From the NCBI GenBank assembly GCA_022984795.1, contig JALIHJ010000040.1, positions 124,001 through 188,000 of the forward strand: 64,000 nucleotides of DNA, written 5' to 3'. The stretch's first letter is position 1; every line of letters begins with the position of its first letter. Source of the DNA: Fabrea salina (Eukaryota; Ciliophora; Heterotrichea; Heterotrichida; Fabreidae). Position numbers and translations under genes: made by a program. This document shows, one piece after another, positions 46,061-54,568 of this stretch. The notes beneath the pieces were generated by a model. The model was given only the letters and a program-made list of their open reading frames with translations. It did not search any database and was not told where the DNA came from.

Positions 46061-47044
46061 ATGTCCGAAAACTTCTCAGACTTCAATCCATCTTTCACGG
46101 AGTGTCATTATTCAGCGAGTTACATAAAAGAACTAGAGAAAAAAGTAGCTTACCTCAAAGAAGAAAACAGGCACCTTAAGTCCTACTCAAACTTAGTTTC
46201 AGAAGTAGACCGTTTAAAGCTTGAACTCAAGCACGAAACTTCACTCAGGGAAAAGTATGAACAAAAGTACAACGATGCCTACGCCAAACTTATCTACTTA
46301 GAAAACGAAGACAGTTTAGTTTATGAAGAAAACGAACAAATCAGCACTCTTAACCAAAAAGTAGACATGCTTGTCAAAGCCAACGAGCAACTCCAAAACG
46401 AAATTTCTAAGTACTACCAGAAACTCCAAAAAGCCACTCAAGAAAAAGAACACTATGAACAAGAACTCATTCCTAAACTTAAAAATGAACTAGAGACCCT
46501 TAAACACTCACAGTACAACAAAGAACAATCACTCGAAAGAGAAAAAAACACACTTATCAACAATGCCCTTAAAGAAAGAGACCACTACAAAAGCGAAGCT
46601 TCCAAACTCCAAAAGCAACTAGAAATTCTTTCTAAAGAGGAGCCCCAAAACTACATACAAATCAAGCAAAAACTCAAATCTCTACAAGCAGAAAAAAAAG
46701 CCTTCACCAAGCAAGTTGTAAACAGGCCAAAAAGAATGCACTCGCCTGACTTTCCCAAAGTTTCTTCTGAAGAAACCCTTGAAGACGTTCCTCAAGAAAC
46801 CTCTGAAGACTTAAAAACCCAAAATGAACTAAGAGACTCCTTACAACTCAAAAACCCCCTCCAAACCTTCACACCTCCAAAGAATGCCCCCAAAAAAGTA
46901 CCTAGAACTATACTTACTCCTAAAAGAAGACCTTCGCCCTCTTCCCTTAGAAACTCCCAAAAAACCTTTTACTACCCTAGTTTTCTAAGGAACAAAAAAG
47001 TAGTTAAGAGACTTAAAAAAGGCGAAAAGCCTAATCTAATATAG
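46061..47044 (+). CDS. Long coiled-coil protein
   Basis: 327 aa. Continuous coiled coil from about residue 24 to 225 (IKELEKKVAYLKEENRHLKS... LQAEKKAFTKQV), followed by a Ser/Thr/Pro-rich region and a basic end (RNKKVVKRLKKGEKPNLI). No motor or enzyme motif. It is the first of three coiled-coil genes on the same strand with spacers of 4 and 8 bp; the other two have acylation-type N-termini. Confidence 0.75.
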   Translation: MSENFSDFNPSFTECHYSASYIKELEKKVAYLKEENRHLKSYSNLVSEVDRLKLELKHETSLREKYEQKYNDAYAKLIYLENEDSLVYEENEQISTLNQKVDMLVKANEQLQNEISKYYQKLQKATQEKEHYEQELIPKLKNELETLKHSQYNKEQSLEREKNTLINNALKERDHYKSEASKLQKQLEILSKEEPQNYIQIKQKLKSLQAEKKAFTKQVVNRPKRMHSPDFPKVSSEETLEDVPQETSEDLKTQNELRDSLQLKNPLQTFTPPKNAPKKVPRTILTPKRRPSPSSLRNSQKTFYYPSFLRNKKVVKRLKKGEKPNLI

Positions 47045-47048
47045 ATAA

Positions 47049-47402
47049 ATGGGCTGTTGCTGTTCTAATACTCCTAATGAACTCAAAGAAGAAAACGAAA
47101 AACTCATAGCTGAAATATCCAACTTAAGGAACTTAATCAGGCTTTCTGGGGAAATCAGCACCCCCAGAGAACTACTAAACCTCAACAAAAAAGTAAGAGA
47201 ACTCAACATTCAATTCCAAACCCAAGAAAAAGCACTTTCGAACAAAGAAAAAGAACTAAGTTATTTGCAGGAAACTTTAAAAGACAAACACTCTGCAAAT
47301 TCTGAGTTAGAGCACTTAATAAATACTCAAAGGAGCTTACTTAAACAGCTTAGACAAGAGAGTTCTTTAAACTCAACCAAGGAATCCTTTAACTCAGAGT
47401 AG
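47049..47402 (+). CDS. Small coiled-coil protein with MGCCCS acylation N-terminus
   Basis: 117 aa. Begins MGCCCSNTPNELKEENEKL: Gly2 with Ser6 fits N-myristoylation, and Cys3-5 would be palmitoylated, so membrane anchoring is expected (motif knowledge). The rest is coiled coil. The next gene begins MGCGKS and is also coiled coil, so the two form a pair of different length. Leader ATATAGATAA. Confidence 0.75.
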   Translation: MGCCCSNTPNELKEENEKLIAEISNLRNLIRLSGEISTPRELLNLNKKVRELNIQFQTQEKALSNKEKELSYLQETLKDKHSANSELEHLINTQRSLLKQLRQESSLNSTKESFNSE

Positions 47403-47410
47403 TAATAAAT

Positions 47411-48574
47411 ATGGGTTGTGGTAAGTCTAAAGAAACTATCATCCAAGACCTTGAATCAGAAATTTCTCGGCTTAAAAGCCAAAACTCCAAACTACAAAGA
47501 GACTTAGAAAACTTAAAGTCAAGTGCACAAACCAGCAACGGAACAGCTGTTTCACGCGGCACTCATCTAGAAACCCTTAGAGAAGCTAACAAAGACTTAG
47601 CTACTCAAATCGAAGACGCCAAAAGAGAAAGTTCTCGAATTAAGTCTTCTCAGCCCACTGACGAACAAGCCCAAGAACTCAGCAGCCTTTCAGAAAAGTT
47701 CTCAGAATTACAGCAAAGTTTAAACCAAAAATCCGAGGCTGTAAACGCCCTTACTCAAGAACTAGACACTAAATACCAAGAAGAAACTCAACTGCAACAA
47801 GAAATCCAAGAAACCCAACACAAGCTCCAAGAGAACCAAATAAGCTTAGAGCAACTTACTCAGAAATTAGAAGACTACAAAAACTCTACTGAGGAAATCA
47901 ACCAACTTGAAGAGCATAACTCCAAAATTCAAGAAAAAATCAACCATCTCAACAGCCAAATTCCAGAACTAAAAGAAAAGATTCAGCAAGCTAAGGCAAA
48001 CTCTAATGTCGAAGAGTCTTTTTCCGAAGAAATTGACAAAGCTGAGAACCAAAAGGTAACTCTTAAAGACCAAATAGACTTAGTTGAAGAACAAATCAAC
48101 GGACTAGATAACCTAAAAACAGTTATTGACGGGCTAAAGGAGCACATCCAAGAATTATCTGAAAAAGTAGATAAGAAAAATGAAAAAACCCAAAACTTAC
48201 AAGATGAAATAAACCAACTCACTGAAAAAAAAACCCAAAAAGAAACAAATGAATCACTAAATTCCCAAAAACGGAACGAATACCAACAACTAAAAGAACA
48301 AGTTAAGTCTTTGAAAGACCAAATTCACAAAATCCACGAACTCGAAGAAGCCAATGAAAAACTAACTAAAGAAAAGCAAAAAACCCAAGAAAAACTCTCT
48401 GAAGTCCAAGAAAAGTTCGACAAGAAAACTCAAAAATTGTCTTCTAAAGAAGAAAAAGCCCAAAACGACCTTAATGAAACCCAACAAGAACTAAACCAAC
48501 TAGAAACCCAAAAGCAAGAAGCTCTGGAACTCAAACAACAACTAGAGTCTAAACTAAACCAACTTAAACAGTAA
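47411..48574 (+). CDS. Long coiled-coil protein with MGCGKS acylation N-terminus
   Basis: 387 aa. MGCGKSKETIIQDLESEISRL: Gly2 and Ser6 fit N-myristoylation, Cys3 palmitoylation. The remaining protein is one coiled coil to the end, with Gln- and Asn-rich heptads (IQELSEKVDKKNEKTQNLQDEI). Such a shape would give a membrane-anchored filament or tether at the cell cortex or on vesicles (inference). Ends one base before the stop of the convergent gene. Confidence 0.75.
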   Translation: MGCGKSKETIIQDLESEISRLKSQNSKLQRDLENLKSSAQTSNGTAVSRGTHLETLREANKDLATQIEDAKRESSRIKSSQPTDEQAQELSSLSEKFSELQQSLNQKSEAVNALTQELDTKYQEETQLQQEIQETQHKLQENQISLEQLTQKLEDYKNSTEEINQLEEHNSKIQEKINHLNSQIPELKEKIQQAKANSNVEESFSEEIDKAENQKVTLKDQIDLVEEQINGLDNLKTVIDGLKEHIQELSEKVDKKNEKTQNLQDEINQLTEKKTQKETNESLNSQKRNEYQQLKEQVKSLKDQIHKIHELEEANEKLTKEKQKTQEKLSEVQEKFDKKTQKLSSKEEKAQNDLNETQQELNQLETQKQEALELKQQLESKLNQLKQ

Positions 48575-48575
48575 C

Positions 48576-49961
48576 TTACGGTTCACTTCTTTTAGGCGTG
48601 GCGGACCTCATAGTATTTCTCAATTGAAACCTTTTAAAAAGTCTTTTTCCAGAAGAGTTACAGATCTCAGCAGCCTTTTCTTTCATTTTGTTTAAACTAA
48701 TAGGGGCAGTGCTCATCATTGAGTCCGAGTCTTCAAACTCCTCTTCATCTAGTAGTGAAACCTAAGTATTTCTTACGTCTATTATAGTCCTTTTAACTGG
48801 TTTTTCAGGCACTTTAGGAAGTATATTTTTGTTTTGGACTATTTTCATCTTCCGAATAAACTCTTCTATCTGTCCTAGGTACTCTGTTAAGTCTTTTTCA
48901 CTTAAGTGCTCATCTTGGTCGTCTTCGAACTGCACACGGTCAGAAAAACTCAGTTCTATAGGAGTTTTGTAGCAGAGTTTCAGCATTTCTTCTGCTTTGT
49001 CTTTTGCTTTCATGAGTTCTTTAGTTAAAGTTGAGTTTTTTTCTATGTATGAGGAGAGTTGGTTTGTTTGTTCCAAGTGTTTTGGCTCAGGAAGTGCTTG
49101 TGTTGGAGTTTGGGCTTTTCTGTTGAGTTTGGCTTCTAGTGTTTCGGCTTTGGCTAGGAGCTCGTTGAGATACACTGTAATGGAACTTTGCTGCTCAGTA
49201 GACTTTATAAAAGCGTCAGCAATTTCTTTTGGACTTGAAGTGCCTGTGGCGTACTTGATTTCTTTAAAAGCATGTTTTAGGAAGCGTACTTGTTTTAGGT
49301 AGGAGTCTAGGTTTTGTTTTTGTTGGAGTGTTTTTTCTCTCCATTTGGATTCTAAAGCCTTGGTGAGTTTTGAAGAGTGTACTAGTCTCACAGGTTTGTT
49401 TGTTTTGAAGTTATTGTAAGTTTGTCTGAGAATGCTTGACTTGTTAAGTTTGTCTTCTTTCATAAACTTAGACAAAGCAGTAGCTTTTTGAGTCATTCTT
49501 CTTCTGAAATTAAAGGTTCTGGTTAAACTTTTGGACCTGGTAAAGGATAGTTGTTCTTTTTGGTTTTGACACCTAGCAATTTTGTCTTGGTTCTCAACTG
49601 ATTTTTCTTTAGTGTCTTCTAACTGTTCTTTCATAGTTTTGATTGAGTTTCTGTAGCCTAAGATTTCTTTTCTTAAGTTGTCTATTTGGTTCCTTAAATC
49701 TCTGTTGTGGATCTTTTGTCTGCTGTGCTGGTTTTTAGCAAACTCAAGTTGTTTTTCTAAGTTAGTGACTTCTGAAGTTTCTTTCGACTCCAAAGGACTT
49801 TTGCTTCTTCCAAGTCTTTTTTGGGCTGCTTTTATTTGCTCGTCAAGGAACTGAGACTTTTTTCTTTCTTTTTCGAATTTTGAAACTAAAGCTTCTAGTT
49901 GCTTTTCTAGTCTTTTTGCTTCAGGTTCGTGCAAAGTACTGTTTAAACTACCTGTTAGCAT
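48576..49961 (-). CDS. Coiled-coil protein, two exons
   Basis: CDS complement(join(48576..48761,48777..49961)), 456 aa. Splicing a 15-nt intron adds VSLLDEEEFEDSDSMMSTAPISLNKMKEKA and a basic tail to the 395-residue first exon. The N-terminal 115 residues are coiled coil, then a basic region (RSKSLTRTFNFRRRMTQKATAL), more helices (LNELLAKAETLEAKL), and an acidic segment (DDQDEHLSEKDLTEYLGQIEEF). Function unknown. Confidence 0.78.
48762..48776 (-). other. 15-nt intron of the coiled-coil gene (phase 0)
   Basis: GTAAGAAATACTTAG on the coding strand, A at position 10. Removal extends the frame to TAA at 48576, one base from the convergent stop. Confidence 0.9.
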
Positions 49962-49999
49962 TTAATTTATTCAAAACCATTACTCAAGTTACTTTTACA

Positions 50000-51010
50000 C
50001 TAAAAACGGTGCCTCCCCATGCCTATTTGTTTGTTCGACCTAGTAATAATTGAAGCACCGTACTGGCCCAAAGAAGCGTGCTTGGCTGGTCTTAGTCGGT
50101 TTTCAGGGGACTCAGCACGCATTCTGTTCATAACAGGAGGAGCAATTTGCCTCTGCATTGAAGGAGGAGAAAAAAAAGAATGCTCCAAACAGGCTTCAGC
50201 CGATGGCCTTTGGGAGGGGTCCCATCTTAATACACTTCTTAAGAAGTCAAGGGCTACAGGTGATGCATTTGGAATTAAGCTTTGGAGTGGAGTGCTTACG
50301 TACTGTGGAAAGCAGTAGTTCTTAGCACTAGCTAGCCTTTCTCCTTCAGGCCATGAAGGAGTGCCTAGCACTGAACACAACCTGTTGAGCTGGTCCACTT
50401 CGTTAGTTCCTGGAAACAAAGGCCTGAGCAAGTACAGCTCAGCCATGATGCAACCCACTGCAAACAAGTCTACTTGGGTTGAGTAGCGCAAACTGTGCAG
50501 TAGGATCTCTGGAGCTCGGTACCACCTAGTACTTACATACTCTGTGTAAGGCGGTTGGCTTCTGATTTCTCGTGCAAGTCCGAAGTCAGCGATCTTGTAA
50601 GTAGAGTTGCTAACTAAAACGTTGTCAGGCTTCATGTCCCTGTGGAAAAACCCTGCTTTGTGCAAAGCTGTGAGCCCACGAAGTATCTGGGTTATGATTT
50701 CTTGTATTTGCGGTTCCGGGAGAGGACTAGTGCGTTCCTGCATAAGCTCCACTAGGTTCTTTTCGCAGTATTCAAATATCAAGTGGAGCTCGTCCTGTGC
50801 CCGGATGACCTCTTTGAGTTTAACGATGTTTGGGTGGGTAACCTTCCTGAGGACCTTGATTTCCCGGAGTTCCAGGCATTCTTCCCAACTGAAGAACTTT
50901 TTTTTCATCTTCTTGATTGCAACTACTTCTCCTGAGGTCTTAACTACTCCTCTGCTCACACTTCCGTAAGTTCCATTTCCGAGCAGTTTTGTAACCTGAT
51001 ATCTTTCCAT
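50000..51010 (-). CDS. MAK/ICK-type ciliary kinase (RCK family)
   Basis: 336 aa. MERYQVTKLLGNGTYGSVSRG, Lys in VAIKKMKKKF, FFHRDMKPDNVLV, ADFGLAREI and the activation loop PPYTEYVSTRWYRAPE with the TEY dual site. FSWEECLELREIKVL also fits MAK/ICK/LF4. The C-terminal extension after the kinase domain is only about 50 residues, much shorter than in animal MAK. Family members limit cilium length. Together with MOK at 418 this makes two RCK kinases in 50 kb, in different neighbourhoods. Confidence 0.92.
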   Translation of the reverse strand: MERYQVTKLLGNGTYGSVSRGVVKTSGEVVAIKKMKKKFFSWEECLELREIKVLRKVTHPNIVKLKEVIRAQDELHLIFEYCEKNLVELMQERTSPLPEPQIQEIITQILRGLTALHKAGFFHRDMKPDNVLVSNSTYKIADFGLAREIRSQPPYTEYVSTRWYRAPEILLHSLRYSTQVDLFAVGCIMAELYLLRPLFPGTNEVDQLNRLCSVLGTPSWPEGERLASAKNYCFPQYVSTPLQSLIPNASPVALDFLRSVLRWDPSQRPSAEACLEHSFFSPPSMQRQIAPPVMNRMRAESPENRLRPAKHASLGQYGASIITRSNKQIGMGRHRF

Positions 51011-51061
51011 TATTTATTTCTGTATTTAAATTCTAAGCTAGCTTCATATTTATAAATCGTT

Positions 51062-51544
51062 ATGACCAGGAACAGCTTTTTCTTCGAAGAACCACCTAAG
51101 GTACTCAACGCCAACGACATCCCTTCCAGGCCTAAGCAAGCAGTGCACTTAGTGACTTACCCTAACTTTTTAACGGCTGACTTTGACCACTCCAGTGACA
51201 GACCTTTTACTAACAGTAAACCCCACAAAAGCCGCAGGAACTTTGAAAGGCCTGATCTTTACCACAGTAGAGACGAAGACCCTCAACTTTTCCAAGAAAA
51301 GCCGACTTACAAAAAACAACTACCCCAAACCCAAGAAACCAATAAAAGTTCTTACAACCTTATAGCTTTTGAGCCTGGCCAACAAGAAACCAGGCCTACC
51401 CAACGCCCTTTAGGCCCTAAAGGAACCTCCTCTTTGCAAGGGTGTTCTGCACAGCCTCAACTCTACCAACCCGAAAGACCTACTAAAAGACAGATTCCCA
51501 AAGAAGAAGGAGTAGGCGTCAGAATGTCTTTGTTTTATAGTTAA
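51062..51544 (+). CDS. Polar Pro/Gln-rich protein, unknown
   Basis: 160 aa, largely disordered: many Pro, Gln, Arg and Lys, no hydrophobic core. N-terminus MTRNSFFFEEPPKVLNANDIPSRP; C-terminus basic with EGVGVRMSLFYS. No family recognised. Divergent from the MAK-type kinase with a 51-bp spacer. Confidence 0.55.
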   Translation: MTRNSFFFEEPPKVLNANDIPSRPKQAVHLVTYPNFLTADFDHSSDRPFTNSKPHKSRRNFERPDLYHSRDEDPQLFQEKPTYKKQLPQTQETNKSSYNLIAFEPGQQETRPTQRPLGPKGTSSLQGCSAQPQLYQPERPTKRQIPKEEGVGVRMSLFYS

Positions 51545-51550
51545 AATTAA

Positions 51551-52891
51551 ATGAAGTATCTGTTAGGTCTTTTGTCTTTAGTTTTGGCAGAAAACTCAGT
51601 CACTCAACTTCAAAAAGAAAACGAGAAACTCCGCATAGCTAACTCAATACTCCACAAACAACTACTATCTTTTGCACATCTAAGCGATTTAACTTCACAC
51701 ATCACAGAAGATTACTCTTCTAACAAACAAATTCTTAACCAGCTACTTACACAACTTGCATCTGAAATCCAGCCTGAACTGCGGATTTCTCTAAGTGAAG
51801 AAGTGCTTCACTACTTAAAAGTACTTTCAGAAGACCTGAACTTACTTGGAGGAGTTGCTGAAGGCACAGAAGACTCAACCCTCCAAAAAGCCATTCAAGA
51901 GTTCGAAGACTACTTAAACAACCTAAAGCAAGCCCAAATAGACACTGAACATTCTAAAACTTTTTACGAGTTCAAAAAGTCTTTAAATGCAAAAGAACAA
52001 AGCATTAGGAACCTACAACTAGAAAACTCAAAACTAATAGGCAAACTCGACTACTCAGAAGCCACTATCCAAGACATGAAACAAAGGCTCCAAGACCTCA
52101 AAAAGACTTCAGACCAAAAAACACTTGAACTCAACAACGCGAAAACTCAACAAGAGTCCTGGATTTCCCAAATGCGAGAAAGCATCCAAAGCGAAGAACA
52201 ACTAATCAGAACCAAAGAAGCTGAAGAGTTCAAGCACATCCAAGACTCCCAAGACCAGTTCATTCTTGAACTCCAACAACAAAGTGCAGACCAAAAAGCA
52301 CTTATTGAACAACTTTCTTTAGAAAAAAACAACTTGTCAGTTAGACTGAAGTACCTAAACAACACTGTTGAAAGACTACAAAAAGAACTAGACGCAAGAA
52401 ACACTCAGCTTAGTTTTGCTCAGAAGCAGTTTGAAGAGTTCAGAAACAAAGTAGAAACTGACTCTAGCAACGAAATGGCTTTTTTACAGAACTCTGAAAC
52501 ACAAATGCGAGAAGAAATAAACTCACTCCAAAATAAAGAACTAGAACTGCTCCAGAACTTAGCTAACTGCACTCAAGACTCAGACCAACTCAGCTTTTTA
52601 AACAAACAAAAAGAAAACAAACTCAAAGAACTCAACTTGCAGCTTAAAGAAGCCCAAAGAAACATTGAACTTGCCAAAACTTCTAAAGAAGAAGAAGTCC
52701 AGAAACTCTTAACACAAATTCAAGACCTAAAACAACAAATTGAATACACACAAAAGCAACTTGATGAAGCTTTAGAAAACTTATCCACTCAAAGTAACCA
52801 GAAACCCAAGTCAAACCCACAACCAAGTAGTCCCTATCAAAACTTTCGAGAGTTTGGTGGGTTCAGAGACTACATTCCTTTAATAAGTTAA
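51551..52891 (+). CDS. Coiled-coil protein with N-terminal signal peptide
   Basis: 446 aa. MKYLLGLLSLVLAENSV is a signal peptide with a likely cut near residue 14. The rest is coiled coil from about residue 18 to 410 (SIRNLQLENSKLIGKLDYSEATIQDMKQRLQ), ending in a Ser/Pro-rich tail (PKSNPQPSSPYQNFREFGG). A secreted or luminal coiled coil is unusual; it might be a component of secretory granules or alveoli, as granule-lattice proteins in ciliates are acidic coiled coils with signal peptides (inference). Confidence 0.72.
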   Translation: MKYLLGLLSLVLAENSVTQLQKENEKLRIANSILHKQLLSFAHLSDLTSHITEDYSSNKQILNQLLTQLASEIQPELRISLSEEVLHYLKVLSEDLNLLGGVAEGTEDSTLQKAIQEFEDYLNNLKQAQIDTEHSKTFYEFKKSLNAKEQSIRNLQLENSKLIGKLDYSEATIQDMKQRLQDLKKTSDQKTLELNNAKTQQESWISQMRESIQSEEQLIRTKEAEEFKHIQDSQDQFILELQQQSADQKALIEQLSLEKNNLSVRLKYLNNTVERLQKELDARNTQLSFAQKQFEEFRNKVETDSSNEMAFLQNSETQMREEINSLQNKELELLQNLANCTQDSDQLSFLNKQKENKLKELNLQLKEAQRNIELAKTSKEEEVQKLLTQIQDLKQQIEYTQKQLDEALENLSTQSNQKPKSNPQPSSPYQNFREFGGFRDYIPLIS

Positions 52892-52893
52892 AA

Positions 52894-53281
52894 ATGGATG
52901 ACTTAGGAAGTAGTGCTGAACTATCAAGGAGTTAAGTGTTACTGTAAAGACTCTAGCCATTCTTTAGTTTACTTTGTGATTATGCGAGTGAAAGGAAGAT
53001 GGGAAGAGTATCTAGATCATGTTTCAGATTTCACTAGTTTGACAAGTACTCTTGACGACTATCTGATGCCTGCTTTAGACAAAAACCCATATGGAAGGGT
53101 GTACTGCTTCAACTGCATAATTAGCCTCACAAAGAGACTATTAAACTTCATTCATGAAAGTTTGGATTCTAAGTGTCTTTTCCAAGAGTCTGTTTGGAGA
53201 ACCACACTCAAGGATTTCTGGAACATAGCACCAATAGCTATGTTTCATCCCTGGATTAATTTAATCCTAAACCTTAATTAA
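52894..53281 (+). CDS. Small unknown protein, possible 16-nt intron
   Basis: Tentative join(52894..52912,52929..53281), 123 aa. The long frame (VKCYCKDSSHSLVYFVIMRV...) has no ATG at its start, but ATG 52894 lies in another frame and a 16-nt GT-AG segment GTGCTGAACTATCAAG with A six bases from its end would connect them. The 5' splice site is GTGC rather than GTAA, so this is weak. The protein has Cys pairs and aromatic residues (FNCIISLTKRLLNFI) and no known domain. An ATG at 52984 (MRVKGRWEEYLDHV) is an alternative start. Confidence 0.4.
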
Positions 53282-53448
53282 CTTTTAACTAAACGTGAGG
53301 CTATTAGAACTTCCATGGAAGAAGTGCGCTTGATAAGTTTCCTAGAGGGGCAAAAAGGCTCTTAAAGTTCACTAAACTATGCAAAGACCATCACCTTTAA
53401 TAACCTAAAAGCCACTAACATTTCGGAACTTATAAAAATACATTCACC
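53282..53448 (+). other. Short A/T-rich spacer
   Basis: 167 bp with no frame of use. It holds the ACTTATAAAAATACATTCACC leader of the next gene; otherwise nothing seen. Confidence 0.5.
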
Positions 53449-53979
53449 ATGGAGTCTTTTGACACAACTTACAAAAACGAGTCATACGAGGAATCCCAAT
53501 CTTATATTAATACAGCTTACTCTTTAAAGGCTTCGTTTGTGTTCCAGTCCAAAGGAAGCTTTTTAGAGTCTCAAGAAAAACTCAGCAAAAACCGAGGAAG
53601 CGAGATTACTCAGTGTTCAGACACTTACAACCTTTCGTCACAACATAGACAAGTAGGCAACTTCCACAGCAAATACCTAAAGTTCGGCCAGTGGCCTGAA
53701 ATGGACTATCAAAGGCAAAAACACTTGAAGAAATCTTACCGGAATTTAAAAAACAAGTTAAGCAAAGCTGAAAATGAAAAGCAACACCTTATTTTGCAGC
53801 CTTGTGCTAACTGTGAAGTACTCGAAGAAAAGCAACGAAACACTGAAAAGGCCTTAGCTGATGCCATGCAACTTAGCAACATTCTGCTGAAACAGGTCTA
53901 TAATTTGGATAACCAAATTAACCAGCCTCAAGAATCCAAGCACGAAGAAAACGAGTTTACTTTTTCTAAGATTGAGTGA
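53449..53979 (+). CDS. Polar protein with short coiled coil, unknown
   Basis: 176 aa ending in TGA. N-terminal half is Ser/Tyr/Gln-rich (SYEESQSYINTAYSLKASFV); residues about 80-150 are a coiled coil (RQKHLKKSYRNLKNKLSKAENEKQ; NTEKALADAMQLSNILLKQVYNLDNQI) with a Cys pair CANCEVL between the helices. No family recognised. Confidence 0.6.
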   Translation: MESFDTTYKNESYEESQSYINTAYSLKASFVFQSKGSFLESQEKLSKNRGSEITQCSDTYNLSSQHRQVGNFHSKYLKFGQWPEMDYQRQKHLKKSYRNLKNKLSKAENEKQHLILQPCANCEVLEEKQRNTEKALADAMQLSNILLKQVYNLDNQINQPQESKHEENEFTFSKIE

Positions 53980-54029
53980 AGGTTAAATATGGTATTTTAC
54001 TTTGGTACCAGTTAATTAACTATAAACAA

Positions 54030-54557
54030 CTATAAAAGTTCTGGGTCTAAGTCTGAAGTCTCCGACAACAAGCTGAGGTCGTCTCTGCTTATGTCGCTAG
54101 AATCTTCTGTGTGAAGCTTTACAGCGTGCTTCGAAACCATGTCTTTGACCTTGAGTTTGTAGTCTTCTGGACTCTTAAGCAACAAACCTGCTGCTTCTCC
54201 GTTCAAAGGGTCTGAAGCGTTGGGGTACAGCAACAACTGGGGCAAAAATGTTTCAAAGATGTTTCCGAGCCCAAACATTGGACTCCAGGTTTGGTTGATC
54301 ACGTCCAAACAGACACTTCCTGAAGCTTCGTCTATGTTAGGGTGGAATATTTTAGTTTCAAAGCCTATAGAAGGACTTTTGTAGGGGTACTGGTCTGGAA
54401 TCTCTACGTGGATCTGCCAAGACCCTCCTTCGTAAAGGGACCCTTGAGGCCCTGGGAACTCTACATATATGCTGTTCGTCATTTCTCCGTGCAGGCTCAC
54501 TTTGTACTTCATCATGAGCCTCAACACATCCATGTCCCTTCTCTTGTTAGCTTTCAT
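54030..54557 (-). CDS. UBE2H: Ubiquitin-conjugating enzyme E2 H
   Basis: 175 aa. UBC fold with [94 protein letters not shown]. The active Cys is in SVCLDV, and WSP.F.L.NIF...LPQLL.YPN is specific for UBE2H/Ubc8. An acidic Ser-rich tail follows, as in other UBE2H. In yeast and animals it is the E2 of the GID/CTLH ligase. Confidence 0.95.
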   Translation of the reverse strand: MKANKRRDMDVLRLMMKYKVSLHGEMTNSIYVEFPGPQGSLYEGGSWQIHVEIPDQYPYKSPSIGFETKIFHPNIDEASGSVCLDVINQTWSPMFGLGNIFETFLPQLLLYPNASDPLNGEAAGLLLKSPEDYKLKVKDMVSKHAVKLHTEDSSDISRDDLSLLSETSDLDPELL

Positions 54558-54568
54558 TTATTAATTAC

